The notes beneath the pieces were generated by a model. The model had not been told where the DNA came from. It searched no databases and worked only from the letters and a program-made list of their open reading frames with translations. The position numbers and the translations under genes are program-made. This document shows positions 1 to 5,622 of a stretch of 5,622 nt of DNA, piece after piece (positions within the stretch are counted from its first letter, which is position 1; each line of letters opens with the position of its first letter). Source of the stretch: Candidatus Poribacteria bacterium (lineage in GTDB: Bacteria; Poribacteria; WGA-4E; GCA-2687025); contig NYZG01000028.1 in assembly GCA_002687025.1 (NCBI GenBank), positions 1 through 5,622 of the forward strand, given 5' to 3'.

Positions 1-115
1 TCCGGCCTCCACCGCCGCGCGGACGCGGCTCGCACCACGACGTGCCAGTGAGTGATACGCCCGCCACGGCCGCCGAGGCACAGCCTTCGCGCCGCCGCGT
101 CATCGCGCGGCCGCG

Positions 116-144
116 TTGACGTGACCGGCTGTGTCCGGTTGAAT
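116..144 (+). promoter_or_regulatory. Candidate sigma70-type promoter for the enolase-like gene
   Basis: TTGACG at 116-121 matches the -35 consensus at five of six positions. After a 17-bp spacer, TTGAAT at 139-144 matches the -10 consensus at four of six. Transcription would start near 150 and leave a leader of about 28 nt before the ATG at 179. The spacing is ideal and this is one of the least GC-rich stretches of the leader. The -10 is weak, though, and the host's sigma-factor preferences are unknown. This is a pattern match only. Confidence 0.3.
124..139. repeat. Short inverted repeat between the -35 and -10 elements
   Basis: ACCGG (124-128) and CCGGT (135-139) are perfect inverted arms around a 6-nt centre, CTGTGT. 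The repeat lies between the candidate -35 and -10 boxes, where a dimeric repressor operator could sit. The arms are only 5 bp and GC-rich, so chance occurrence is quite possible. Confidence 0.25.
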
Positions 145-166
145 GCCGACGCACACACCCGCACGC

Positions 167-171
167 GAGGA
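167..171 (+). promoter_or_regulatory. Ribosome binding site that fixes the start at 179
   Basis: GAGGA lies 7 nt before the ATG at 179. The in-frame upstream ATG at 143 has no purine-rich sequence in front of it and overlaps the candidate -10 box. It would add only twelve residues without family similarity. The start at 179 is therefore preferred. Confidence 0.6.
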
Positions 172-178
172 CAGCCAT

Positions 179-1432
179 ATGGATTTCCGCATTACGGACA
201 TCGAAGTCGTCACGGTGGACGTGCCGTTCACCGAGGTCGCCGGCCCAAACATGCGCCGAGCGATGCTGGCTTGGTCGGTCAGCGAGATCGTACGCGTGAA
301 GACGAACCTCGGCCTGGTCGGCGTTGGTGAGACCATCGTCAACTACACGTGGTCGCGGGGGTCCGACGAGAAGAAGCGCGAGGCGATCGGCAGGAACCCG
401 TACGAGTTGCTCTATCGGGACGATCTCGGCGCCGGCGTCCAAATCGCGATATGGGACCTGGCGGCGCAATACGCTGGCGTTCCTGTGCACGCGCTTCTCG
501 GCGAGAAGGTCCGAGACAGCGCGCCCATCGCGTGGTGGTGCATCGACATGCCTCCCGCCGACTGGGCTGACGAGGCGCGCCGCGCCGTCGCAGCGGGCTA
601 CACGACTTTCAAGCTGAAGGGACGCCCGTGGTTCGACATCGTCGAGCAGGTCGAGGCGGTGGTCGCCGCGGCCGGCAGCGACGTGCTCATCGACGTCGAC
701 TTCAACGACTTCCTCCTCGACGCCGACAACGCGCTGGAAGTGTGCGGCGCCCTGGAGCAGATCCCCAACGTAGCCATCTTCGAGACCCCCATCCCGCAGG
801 GCGATATCGACGGGAACAAGCGGCTGCGCGCCGAGCTCAAGTCCGAGATCGCCCACCACATGGGGAGCCCGCCCGTTCCCGTCGCGGCCCGCGAGGGCGT
901 GTGCGACGGGTTCGTCCTGTGCGCCGGCGCTGACAGGATCACGCGGCAGGCGCACGCGGCGCAGGAACTGGAGATGCCCTTCTGGATCCAACTCGTGGGT
1001 ACGGGCATCACGACCGCGTGGGCGAGCCATCTGGGCGTGGCGCTACAGAACGCGACGTGGCCCGCCATCACCTGCATGAACATCTACGCGGACCAGATGG
1101 TGACGCCATCACTCGACGTCAATGACGGCCACATCGAGGTAGGGGACGACGTCGGCCTCGGTATCCACCTCGACGAGGACGCGCTCGAGCGCTTCCGCGT
1201 GCAGCCCCCCGTAGAGGCAGAGCACCCCCGGTGGATACACACCGTGACATTCGCGGACGGGCAGACGGCGCACTACCGAAACGCCGACGCGTACCGGCAG
1301 GATTTCAAGGCGCGCGGCATGCCAGTGGGCCACCGCGACGTCCGCCTGGAAACATGGCATGACGACGGTTCGGAAGCCTTCGCCGATATGCTCACCCGCG
1401 TCGAGGACGGCCCCGTCCGCGAGGCGAACTGA
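179..1432 (+). CDS. Enolase-superfamily protein (mandelate racemase/muconate lactonizing type), atypical active site
   Basis: The product is 417 aa, probably cytoplasmic. Family members abstract a proton alpha to a carboxylate, often as acid-sugar dehydratases or racemases. Residues 1-110 look like the capping domain and entry to the barrel, with the WDLAAQYAGVPVHALLGEK block (92-110) typical of the family. The barrel follows with the KLK motif (145-147), the first metal ligand region IDVDFN (D174) and the second ligand FETP (E202). At the expected third-ligand position the protein reads IAHHMG (224-229), with no Glu or Asp at the usual place. The usual His late in the barrel is also not evident; that region reads FWIQLVGTGI (268-277). 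After the usual end near 340 there is a tail of about 75 residues that includes WIHTVTF and WHDDGSEAF. Superfamily assignment is firm. The substrate is unknown, and the protein may be a divergent subfamily with different chemistry. Confidence 0.88.
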   Translation: MDFRITDIEVVTVDVPFTEVAGPNMRRAMLAWSVSEIVRVKTNLGLVGVGETIVNYTWSRGSDEKKREAIGRNPYELLYRDDLGAGVQIAIWDLAAQYAGVPVHALLGEKVRDSAPIAWWCIDMPPADWADEARRAVAAGYTTFKLKGRPWFDIVEQVEAVVAAAGSDVLIDVDFNDFLLDADNALEVCGALEQIPNVAIFETPIPQGDIDGNKRLRAELKSEIAHHMGSPPVPVAAREGVCDGFVLCAGADRITRQAHAAQELEMPFWIQLVGTGITTAWASHLGVALQNATWPAITCMNIYADQMVTPSLDVNDGHIEVGDDVGLGIHLDEDALERFRVQPPVEAEHPRWIHTVTFADGQTAHYRNADAYRQDFKARGMPVGHRDVRLETWHDDGSEAFADMLTRVEDGPVREAN

Positions 1433-1460
1433 TCCGACGAAATAGCTGTCTCCGGCGACA

Positions 1461-1510
1461 CCCTCCCGCCGTAGAAAGTAACGCATGAACCCAAGCCACC
1501 TATCGGAGGG
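1461..1510 (+). promoter_or_regulatory. Leader of the HEAT-TPR gene with a possible SD-sequestering pair
   Basis: This lies in the 92-bp gap between the enolase-like gene and the HEAT-TPR gene. CCCTCC (1461-1466) is perfectly complementary to the purine-rich GGAGGG (1505-1510), across a 38-nt loop. The pairing could hide ribosome-binding purines. The loop is long and no aptamer-like structure is visible, so this is a weak regulatory candidate. I see no clear promoter or terminator in the gap. Confidence 0.15.
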
Positions 1511-1515
1511 AAGGC

Positions 1516-1519
1516 GGAG
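1516..1519 (+). promoter_or_regulatory. Shine-Dalgarno sequence before the GTG start at 1525
   Basis: GGAG sits 5 nt before GTG at 1525, inside a purine-rich run that begins with GGAGGG at 1505. This supports the GTG start over the in-frame ATG at 1663, which has no purine-rich sequence nearby. Confidence 0.5.
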
Positions 1520-1524
1520 CGACA

Positions 1525-2583
1525 GTGGAGTCTTTGGACAGTTTCTCCGGTCGGACGCCGCGAGCGTGGAAGGACCACGGGGTCTTCGAGGGCCACGTCG
1601 GCGCCCGGAAGCGTGTAAGTCCTGCGAGCGACTCGGAAACGCCCCTCGACGAATCCGATGCCATGACCGCCGGGGCATACATCGAACAACTGGCACACGC
1701 GAACCCACGCAAGCGCGAGGAGGCCATCCAGCGGCTTTCCGAGTTGGGATGGGAAGACACGGACGGCGCTCTGGGAGCCCTGCTCCCGAGGCTCCGTGAT
1801 CCACATCCCAGCGTGAGAGCGAAGGCCGCCGACGCTCTCGGCGCGTCGGCCGACGGAGGGGCCGCGGAGCCGCTCATGACGGCCCTGGACGACGAGAACC
1901 GTGAGGTGAGATTCAGAGCCGCCTTTGCCCTGGAGCAGCTCGAGCCGCCGGTAGACATCGAAGTGCGCATACGGGCGTGGGACGCCGTCGTAGACCGCGA
2001 CAACCAGAACGTCTACGCCCTGTGCAACCTTAGCCTGGCGCATCGTGAGAGCGGCAACCGTGAAGTCGCCGTCGAGACGGCCTACCAGGCCATCGAACTC
2101 CATCCCGAGCACTTCTACCCGTACCTGCTTGTGGCCCACCTCTACGCCGAGAAGGGCGAGCGGGAAGCCGCCGTGCGCTACTACAAGTGCGCAATCCGGT
2201 GCAATCCCGAGCACGCCCCGACCTACTACGAATTGGCGGAACTGCACAGGCTGGAAGCCGACTACGAGTCGGCCGTCGAACGGTACCAGCAGGCGCTCGA
2301 CGTGGACGCCGACCACTCCGAGAGCTACTTCGGGTTAGGCTTCTGCTACAACCGCATGGAACGCTACGACGACGCCATCCGCGCCTACACCGCGTGCTTG
2401 GAGCTGAGCCCCGGCCACTACGTCGCGCACAACAACCTGGGCATGGCCCACCGGTACCGCGGATCTTACGAAGAGGCGATGGAGTGCTTCAAACACGCCC
2501 TCGAGCTCAGCCCCGACTACGCCGCGGCTCAGTTGAACCTGGGCGATACATTCGTCGTCGTGTCCGCCACGCGCGACGACTGA
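1525..2583 (+). CDS. HEAT-repeat/TPR hybrid protein, predicted scaffold
   Basis: The product is 352 aa from a GTG start with a reasonable Shine-Dalgarno sequence. Residues 1-46 look disordered and match no family I know. If translation instead began at the ATG at 1663, the protein would be 306 aa and would lose nothing recognisable. Two HEAT (PBS-lyase-like) repeats follow at about 82-110 and 113-141, with the diagnostic VRAKAADAL and VRFRAAFAL. Five consecutive 34-residue TPRs span about 162-331. The first helix of a sixth begins at 332 (AAAQLNLGDTF) but stops in a short non-TPR end, VVVSATRDD. There is no signal peptide or membrane segment, so it is probably cytoplasmic. Such solenoids bind other proteins, but the partner is not visible. 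The next gene, also TPR, starts 13 bp downstream, suggesting a shared transcript and related roles. No catalytic domain is seen. Confidence 0.85.
   Translation: MESLDSFSGRTPRAWKDHGVFEGHVGARKRVSPASDSETPLDESDAMTAGAYIEQLAHANPRKREEAIQRLSELGWEDTDGALGALLPRLRDPHPSVRAKAADALGASADGGAAEPLMTALDDENREVRFRAAFALEQLEPPVDIEVRIRAWDAVVDRDNQNVYALCNLSLAHRESGNREVAVETAYQAIELHPEHFYPYLLVAHLYAEKGEREAAVRYYKCAIRCNPEHAPTYYELAELHRLEADYESAVERYQQALDVDADHSESYFGLGFCYNRMERYDDAIRAYTACLELSPGHYVAHNNLGMAHRYRGSYEEAMECFKHALELSPDYAAAQLNLGDTFVVVSATRDD
2355..2372 (+). repeat. 18-bp exact repeat, copy 1 (TPR helix A/B turn)
   Basis: CATGGAACGCTACGACGA here recurs without mismatch at 3436-3453 in the next gene, in the same reading frame, encoding MERYD plus D or E. 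It marks the same position of a TPR unit in both proteins. It suggests common ancestry of the units or recent exchange, though codon bias on a common TPR motif may explain it. Confidence 0.7.
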
Positions 2584-2596
2584 GCGCCGCCCACAC

Positions 2597-3841
2597 ATGA
2601 GCATCATCCAGCGCTGGCGCGATCGAGGAAGACGAGCCCGCACGATCGCCCAAGCCGAACGGCTGATCCAACAAGGCCAATACGAAGCCGCCGCGCGCGA
2701 GCTCCTGCCGTTGGTCGATGCAGACCCGGCGGACGCCATCGTCGCGCGCAAGGCGATCGAGGCCTACGCCGAGCTCGGCCGGGCCGACGATGTCGCGTCG
2801 CGGCTGGCCGCGCTCATCGAGGCCGATCCCCAGCAGGTCACCCTCGTCAACAACGCGTCCTTCGACGACATCCGGTCCACCGATGCGTTCAGGGCCGTGT
2901 ACGAGGCAGCGGTACGGGCAATCGCAGAACAGCTTGCCGGCGCGCCCGAAGATGCTGCCGCGCGCCTTCTGCTGGCTGAATACTACGAGGTCCTGGGCCG
3001 CGCCGAAGCGGCCCACGCCGAGTACGCCGTCCTCGCCCAGGACGATGATGCCCAGACCCGAGCGCGAGCGGCCTACCTTGCGGCCCGCCTGCACCTGACC
3101 GATGGCGACGTGGACGAAGCGGCTGCGCGTCTGCGCGATGCGGTCGCGGAGGCGCCGGAGCTCTTGGCTGCCTGCCGCGCCGACGAGGCGTTCGAACCCC
3201 TTTTCGATTCCGGCGTGATGGAGGAGATGGAGGCGAGCGCGCTCGCGGCTCAGGAGGAGGCGCTCCGCGCTCAGGTTACGGACGCGCCCGAGAACCCGCT
3301 GCCCCGACGTCGTCTTGTAGCGCTCCTTCGCGCGCGTGATCGTGATGAGGAGGCCCTGGCGCTGACGCATGTCGCGCTGGAGGACTTCCCCACGGACGCC
3401 GAACTCCTAGAGGCGCAGGCCGACTGCCTGTTCGACATGGAACGCTACGACGAGGCGCTCACAAGTTATCAGGAGGCGTTGCGCCTGCACCAGGGCCGCG
3501 CGTGGCCTGTGTACCGCGCCGGCGCCATCTACGAGCGCCAAGGCTTGCCCGACGCGGCCCGAAGCGCGTATTGGGACGCCCTCGACACCACACGCGACGA
3601 TGCGGCCGTAGCGTTGCTCATCTCGCGCGGCATGGCACGAATCGAGGATCGCGCAGGCCTCTTCGAGGCGCTGCGCCGCGCGGCCCAACTGTCCGCAACG
3701 CTCCGCGAACCGTCGCCCGAAGAGCTGCTCGCGGCGATCGCTGCATCGGATGAATTCGGGCCGCATCGACACGACCCTGAATTCACGGCTCTGGTGACCG
3801 ACCTCGAGGCCGAGATGTCAGTCAACGCGCCTGGCCTCTGA
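2597..3841 (+). CDS. TPR protein with three capped repeat blocks
   Basis: The product is 414 aa with no signal peptide or membrane segment, probably cytoplasmic. TPR-like helical pairs lie at about 15-46 and 47-80, 118-151 and 153-187, and 232-265, 266-299 and 300-334, followed by a helical stretch to 372. Each group ends in a similar cap: two aromatic or hydrophobic anchors exactly nine residues apart at F89/F98, F199/M208 and F387/F396, after a short helix such as ELLAA. Caps of this kind (DPxFxxLRxDPxF) are often seen closing TPR arrays, so three in one chain suggests tandem growth of a capped module. The start ATG has no clear Shine-Dalgarno sequence and lies 13 bp after the preceding stop, so translation may depend on coupling to the HEAT-TPR gene. 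The role is probably protein-protein interaction and the partners are unknown. The gene ends 11 bp before the convergent ceramidase-like gene. Confidence 0.85.
   Translation: MSIIQRWRDRGRRARTIAQAERLIQQGQYEAAARELLPLVDADPADAIVARKAIEAYAELGRADDVASRLAALIEADPQQVTLVNNASFDDIRSTDAFRAVYEAAVRAIAEQLAGAPEDAAARLLLAEYYEVLGRAEAAHAEYAVLAQDDDAQTRARAAYLAARLHLTDGDVDEAAARLRDAVAEAPELLAACRADEAFEPLFDSGVMEEMEASALAAQEEALRAQVTDAPENPLPRRRLVALLRARDRDEEALALTHVALEDFPTDAELLEAQADCLFDMERYDEALTSYQEALRLHQGRAWPVYRAGAIYERQGLPDAARSAYWDALDTTRDDAAVALLISRGMARIEDRAGLFEALRRAAQLSATLREPSPEELLAAIAASDEFGPHRHDPEFTALVTDLEAEMSVNAPGL
3436..3453 (+). repeat. 18-bp exact repeat, copy 2 (TPR helix A/B turn)
   Basis: This is the second copy of the sequence at 2355-2372, 1081 bp downstream and in the neighbouring TPR gene. 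It encodes MERYDE within the TPR at residues 266-299. Confidence 0.7.
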
Positions 3842-3845
3842 ACGT

Positions 3846-3863
3846 CAGGTCGCTACAGGTCGC
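3846..3863. repeat. Tandem 8-bp repeat CAGGTCGC across the convergent junction
   Basis: CAGGTCGC occurs at 3846-3853 and again at 3856-3863, separated by TA. It covers the TAG stop (3853-3855) of the - strand ceramidase-like gene and looks like a small 10-bp duplication. It may be a slippage product without function. Confidence 0.6.
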
Positions 3864-5139
3864 CCCGCATCTCGAGGATGCGGACGAGCGCGCGGTCCAT
3901 CATGGCCTCGGGGCCGCCTACCTCAATGGGCGCGACCTCCGGCCCGCCGCCGTAACCGCCCATCGCCGCGGCCTCGATCGTCGGGAAGTAGAGCTGGTGC
4001 CCGTTGCAGTAGCCGAACACCATCGTCGGCACGGGAGACAGCCGCGCCAGCCGGATGCCCAGGTCGCAGAACAGCTCGCCCGACACCCCCACAAAGGCCA
4101 GGTCCAGACCCGACGCTGTCAGCAGCACCGTCGTGAGATGCGGACGGAAGCCGCCCTCGAACTCCGCGACGTACGCTTCGACAATGCCCGGGTAGAACGC
4201 TTCTGAGTATGCCCTCACGATCAGCCGATTCGACCAGTCGACGCGGGAGTCGAACGCGAAATCGTCCTCACGTGAGTCGATGCGAACGTCCTCGACCGCG
4301 ACCGGCGTCAGCTCCGCCAGCATAGCCAGCGTCGCGTCCGCCAGTTGCCCGCCCATCGAAGCCGGGCTCCGCTCTCCCTCGGGCGCTGCCGACAGATCAC
4401 CGGCCGCTCCCTGCATGAACACGCACACTCCGCCGGTCGCTGACTCGACGGCGCGCATCAGGTGGCCCGGGTACTCCGCGGAGTATTCCATCCGCTCCTC
4501 GGCTTCCAAGGTTGGGTGGGCCGAGTACCGCACAAGTGTCGCGATGGCGGCGCCGTCCGGCGTCGTCACGTGGAGCACCCATAGCTCGCGGTCGATCGGT
4601 GGGTCGTCGCCCTTCCAATGGCGGTTCCGGTTCAGTGTGACTTCGCGCGTTGCCACGGCAACGTGAGCCGAGGTGGTCGCGGCCGCGGCCTCCACGATCA
4701 CGCCGATGAGCTCCCGCTCCAACGTACGGACGTACGGCGACTCGGGCGTGGGCCACGACTCGGTTTCGATGACCGGCCCGTGGTGCGTGTGCGAACCGAC
4801 GATCATCACCGTCTCGACGCCCGCCTGCGCCGCGACCGCGGCCCGTATCGTCGCCATGGCGTCTCTCGTCGGCGAACGACCCAGGTCGAGGCCGACGAGC
4901 GCGACCTTGTCATCGCCGGATTGCAGCACGAGAGCCTTCGCGTACAGCGGATCGAGCACGCCCACGCTCGGAGAATCGTGCCGATCCCCGTAGCCCCACA
5001 TTGGGAAGCCCGTCGGAGGCGTGATGTCGACCGCAGCGGCTCCCGCCAGCAGGCCCGCATGCGGAGAAGCGAAGGCCGCCATGTGGAAGGCGGCCGCGAG
5101 CGTAGCTGCCACGACGATGCATGCCCTACACCTGTTCAT
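3853..5139 (-). CDS. Secreted neutral/alkaline ceramidase-family hydrolase (N-terminal catalytic domain only)
   Basis: The product is 428 aa. Residues 1-24 form a signal peptide: an Arg-containing n-region, a hydrophobic Val/Ala core and a likely cleavage after AFA (22-24). The protein is therefore exported. The mature part starts with AAAVDITPPTGFPMWGY, a hallmark of the family. Zinc-site motifs are SHTHHGP (116-122), SAHP (H208), GELF (E355) and the Tyr of GGYGGG (Y396). GAAGDLS (244-250) carries the Ser matching the catalytic Ser of Pseudomonas neutral ceramidase. That enzyme cleaves the N-acyl bond of ceramide. Here only the catalytic domain is present, and the C-terminal Ig-like domain of the roughly 650-aa ceramidases is missing. 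Many short relatives occur in environmental bacteria with unknown substrates, so ceramide is not assured. The ATG overlaps the upstream oxidoreductase by 14 bp and has only a weak AAAGTGG ahead of it, suggesting translational coupling. Starting at M20 would remove the signal peptide. Confidence 0.88.
   Translation of the reverse strand: MNRCRACIVVAATLAAAFHMAAFASPHAGLLAGAAAVDITPPTGFPMWGYGDRHDSPSVGVLDPLYAKALVLQSGDDKVALVGLDLGRSPTRDAMATIRAAVAAQAGVETVMIVGSHTHHGPVIETESWPTPESPYVRTLERELIGVIVEAAAATTSAHVAVATREVTLNRNRHWKGDDPPIDRELWVLHVTTPDGAAIATLVRYSAHPTLEAEERMEYSAEYPGHLMRAVESATGGVCVFMQGAAGDLSAAPEGERSPASMGGQLADATLAMLAELTPVAVEDVRIDSREDDFAFDSRVDWSNRLIVRAYSEAFYPGIVEAYVAEFEGGFRPHLTTVLLTASGLDLAFVGVSGELFCDLGIRLARLSPVPTMVFGYCNGHQLYFPTIEAAAMGGYGGGPEVAPIEVGGPEAMMDRALVRILEMRGDL
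3865..3883. terminator. Short hairpin near the convergent gene ends, possible terminator
   Basis: CCGCATC (3865-3871) and GATGCGG (3877-3883) form a perfect 7-bp stem with a 5-nt loop, TCGAG. The hairpin starts 24 bp after the stop of the + strand TPR gene and lies inside the last codons of the - strand gene. No T-tract follows on either strand, so it is not a classic intrinsic terminator. It could be a pausing or RNA-stabilising hairpin, or be due to coding sequence alone. Confidence 0.25.
5126..5139 (-). other. 14-bp gene overlap, likely translational coupling
   Basis: The oxidoreductase reads VAYEQV then TAG, while the ceramidase-like ATG begins in another frame within the same stretch. 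Overlaps of this size usually mean a shared transcript and translation coupled by terminating ribosomes. This would help explain the weak Shine-Dalgarno sequence of the downstream gene. Confidence 0.7.
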
Positions 5140-5622
5140 ATGCCACTTTCACCGGCTGACTCGACGCCGCCGAGGCGGCGATGGCTTCGTACAGGACCAT
5201 GCTTCGGTAGCTCGCCGCGATGCAGGACCGCGTCGACCGGCCCTCCTGTATTGCCGCGAGGAAGTCGACGATCTCGGCCAGGTGTCCGGTGTCGTTTCCG
5301 CTGTCGCCCGAGCTGGTGAACGTGGGAGGCTCCCGCCACTCAGTCGGCTTGCCCCCTTCGACGATGCGCCAGCACGAGGAATTGTGCAGCGTCATCCAGT
5401 TGGCGCCTCGGGCCGTGAGCTCGACCTCCTCCGTCGGCACCGCGAACGAGCGGCCACAGTTGAGGTTCATCGACCCGACCGCTCCGCTGCGGAACCGGAT
5501 GCTGACGGCGTAGGCGTCGAGACCCTTCGAGAACGCGAACACCTCGTCCGCCTCCCCGAAGAGGTACGACACGGCGTCGATGAGGTGTATGGCGAAGTCG
5601 AGCAGGAACGAGCTTCGCGGGC
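5126..5622 (-). CDS. GFO/IDH/MocA family oxidoreductase, C-terminal part (5' end outside window)
   Basis: The gene enters from the right edge of the window, and 164 codons plus the stop are visible. The reading frame stays open through 5622, so the GTG at 5572 is internal and not the start. The first visible residues include LLDFAIHLIDAVSYLFGE, the family's D-x3-H-x2-D signature in the substrate domain. A beta-sheet region follows (VSIRFRSGAVGSMNL). The end is a typical helix pair: HLAEIVDFLAAIQEG, then a segment ending SMVLYEAIAASAASSQPVKV. Family members are NAD(P)-dependent dehydrogenases acting on sugars, inositols and related polyols. The Rossmann domain lies off the window, so cofactor and substrate cannot be judged. 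The stop lies 14 bp inside the ceramidase-like gene, so the two are very probably in one operon, with this gene first. Its promoter is outside the window. Confidence 0.85.
   Translation of the reverse strand, partial: PRSSFLLDFAIHLIDAVSYLFGEADEVFAFSKGLDAYAVSIRFRSGAVGSMNLNCGRSFAVPTEEVELTARGANWMTLHNSSCWRIVEGGKPTEWREPPTFTSSGDSGNDTGHLAEIVDFLAAIQEGRSTRSCIAASYRSMVLYEAIAASAASSQPVKVAYEQV

Noticed and set aside
1..55. Possible 3' end of an upstream gene, with TGA at 49-51 or 53-55
   Set aside because: The 16-17 residues readable in either frame are too few to recognise, so I cannot support a gene there.
106..115. 10-bp palindrome CGCGGCCGCG upstream of the candidate promoter
   Set aside because: It is a simple GC palindrome expected in this base composition, with no extended arms.
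177..182. CATATG at the start codon at 179, also at 5137-5142 around the ATG of the - strand gene, as a hint of cloning sites
   Set aside because: Two six-base matches are explained by chance, and the surrounding sequence looks natural.
1273..2316. Long - strand open frame of 347 codons opposite the end of the enolase-like gene and the start of the HEAT-TPR gene
   Set aside because: It crosses two well-supported + strand genes, shows no recognisable domain and is a usual product of high-GC codon bias.
2507..3370. - strand open frame of 287 codons opposite the TPR genes
   Set aside because: It is rich in Arg and Gly with no domain pattern, and the + strand TPR repeats explain the sequence fully.
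4618..5319. + strand open frame of 233 codons opposite the ceramidase-like and oxidoreductase genes
   Set aside because: The opposite strand has signal peptide, zinc motifs and a family signature. This frame is Arg-rich and without structure.
5570..5572. GTG as the start of the oxidoreductase
   Set aside because: The frame stays open to the window edge and the residues upstream of it (DFAIHLID) are a family signature, so the gene extends beyond 5622.

Overview
This is a GC-rich bacterial window (about two-thirds G+C by eye) with dense, ordinary coding: five protein genes and almost no intergenic space. Three genes run on the + strand (179-3841) and two on the - strand (3853-5622). The strands converge in an 11-bp gap at 3842-3852. 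I see no tRNA, rRNA, CRISPR array, insertion sequence or prophage. The organism cannot be named from this. An enolase-superfamily sugar-acid-type enzyme, a GFO/IDH/MocA oxidoreductase, a secreted ceramidase-like hydrolase and HEAT/TPR proteins together resemble genomes of Planctomycetota, Poribacteria, Latescibacterota and similar uncultured lineages. That placement is inference only.

Layout: 1-178 is a leader with a candidate promoter and a short inverted repeat. 179-1432 (+) encodes an enolase-superfamily (mandelate racemase/muconate lactonizing type) protein with a non-canonical active site and a C-terminal extension. 1433-1524 is a 92-bp gap. 1525-2583 (+) encodes a HEAT-then-TPR repeat protein. 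2597-3841 (+) encodes a second TPR protein built from three capped blocks. 3853-5139 (-) encodes an exported protein of the neutral/alkaline ceramidase family with its zinc and catalytic motifs intact. 5126-5622 (-) is the C-terminal part of a GFO/IDH/MocA oxidoreductase that starts beyond the right edge and overlaps the ceramidase-like gene by 14 bp.

How the genes might work together: the two - strand genes overlap and are probably cotranscribed. The two TPR genes are 13 bp apart and are probably cotranscribed and perhaps translationally coupled. The enolase-like gene is probably upstream in the same direction, but the 92-bp gap leaves room for a separate transcript. The enolase-like and GFO/IDH/MocA proteins suggest catabolism of sugars or sugar acids. 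The ceramidase-like protein suggests hydrolysis of an amide or related bond outside the cytoplasm. The TPR proteins are probably scaffolds with unknown partners. I found no strong evidence of a new defence, mobile or RNA-based system. The most unusual items are the altered active site of the enolase-like protein and the three-fold capped architecture of the 414-aa TPR protein.
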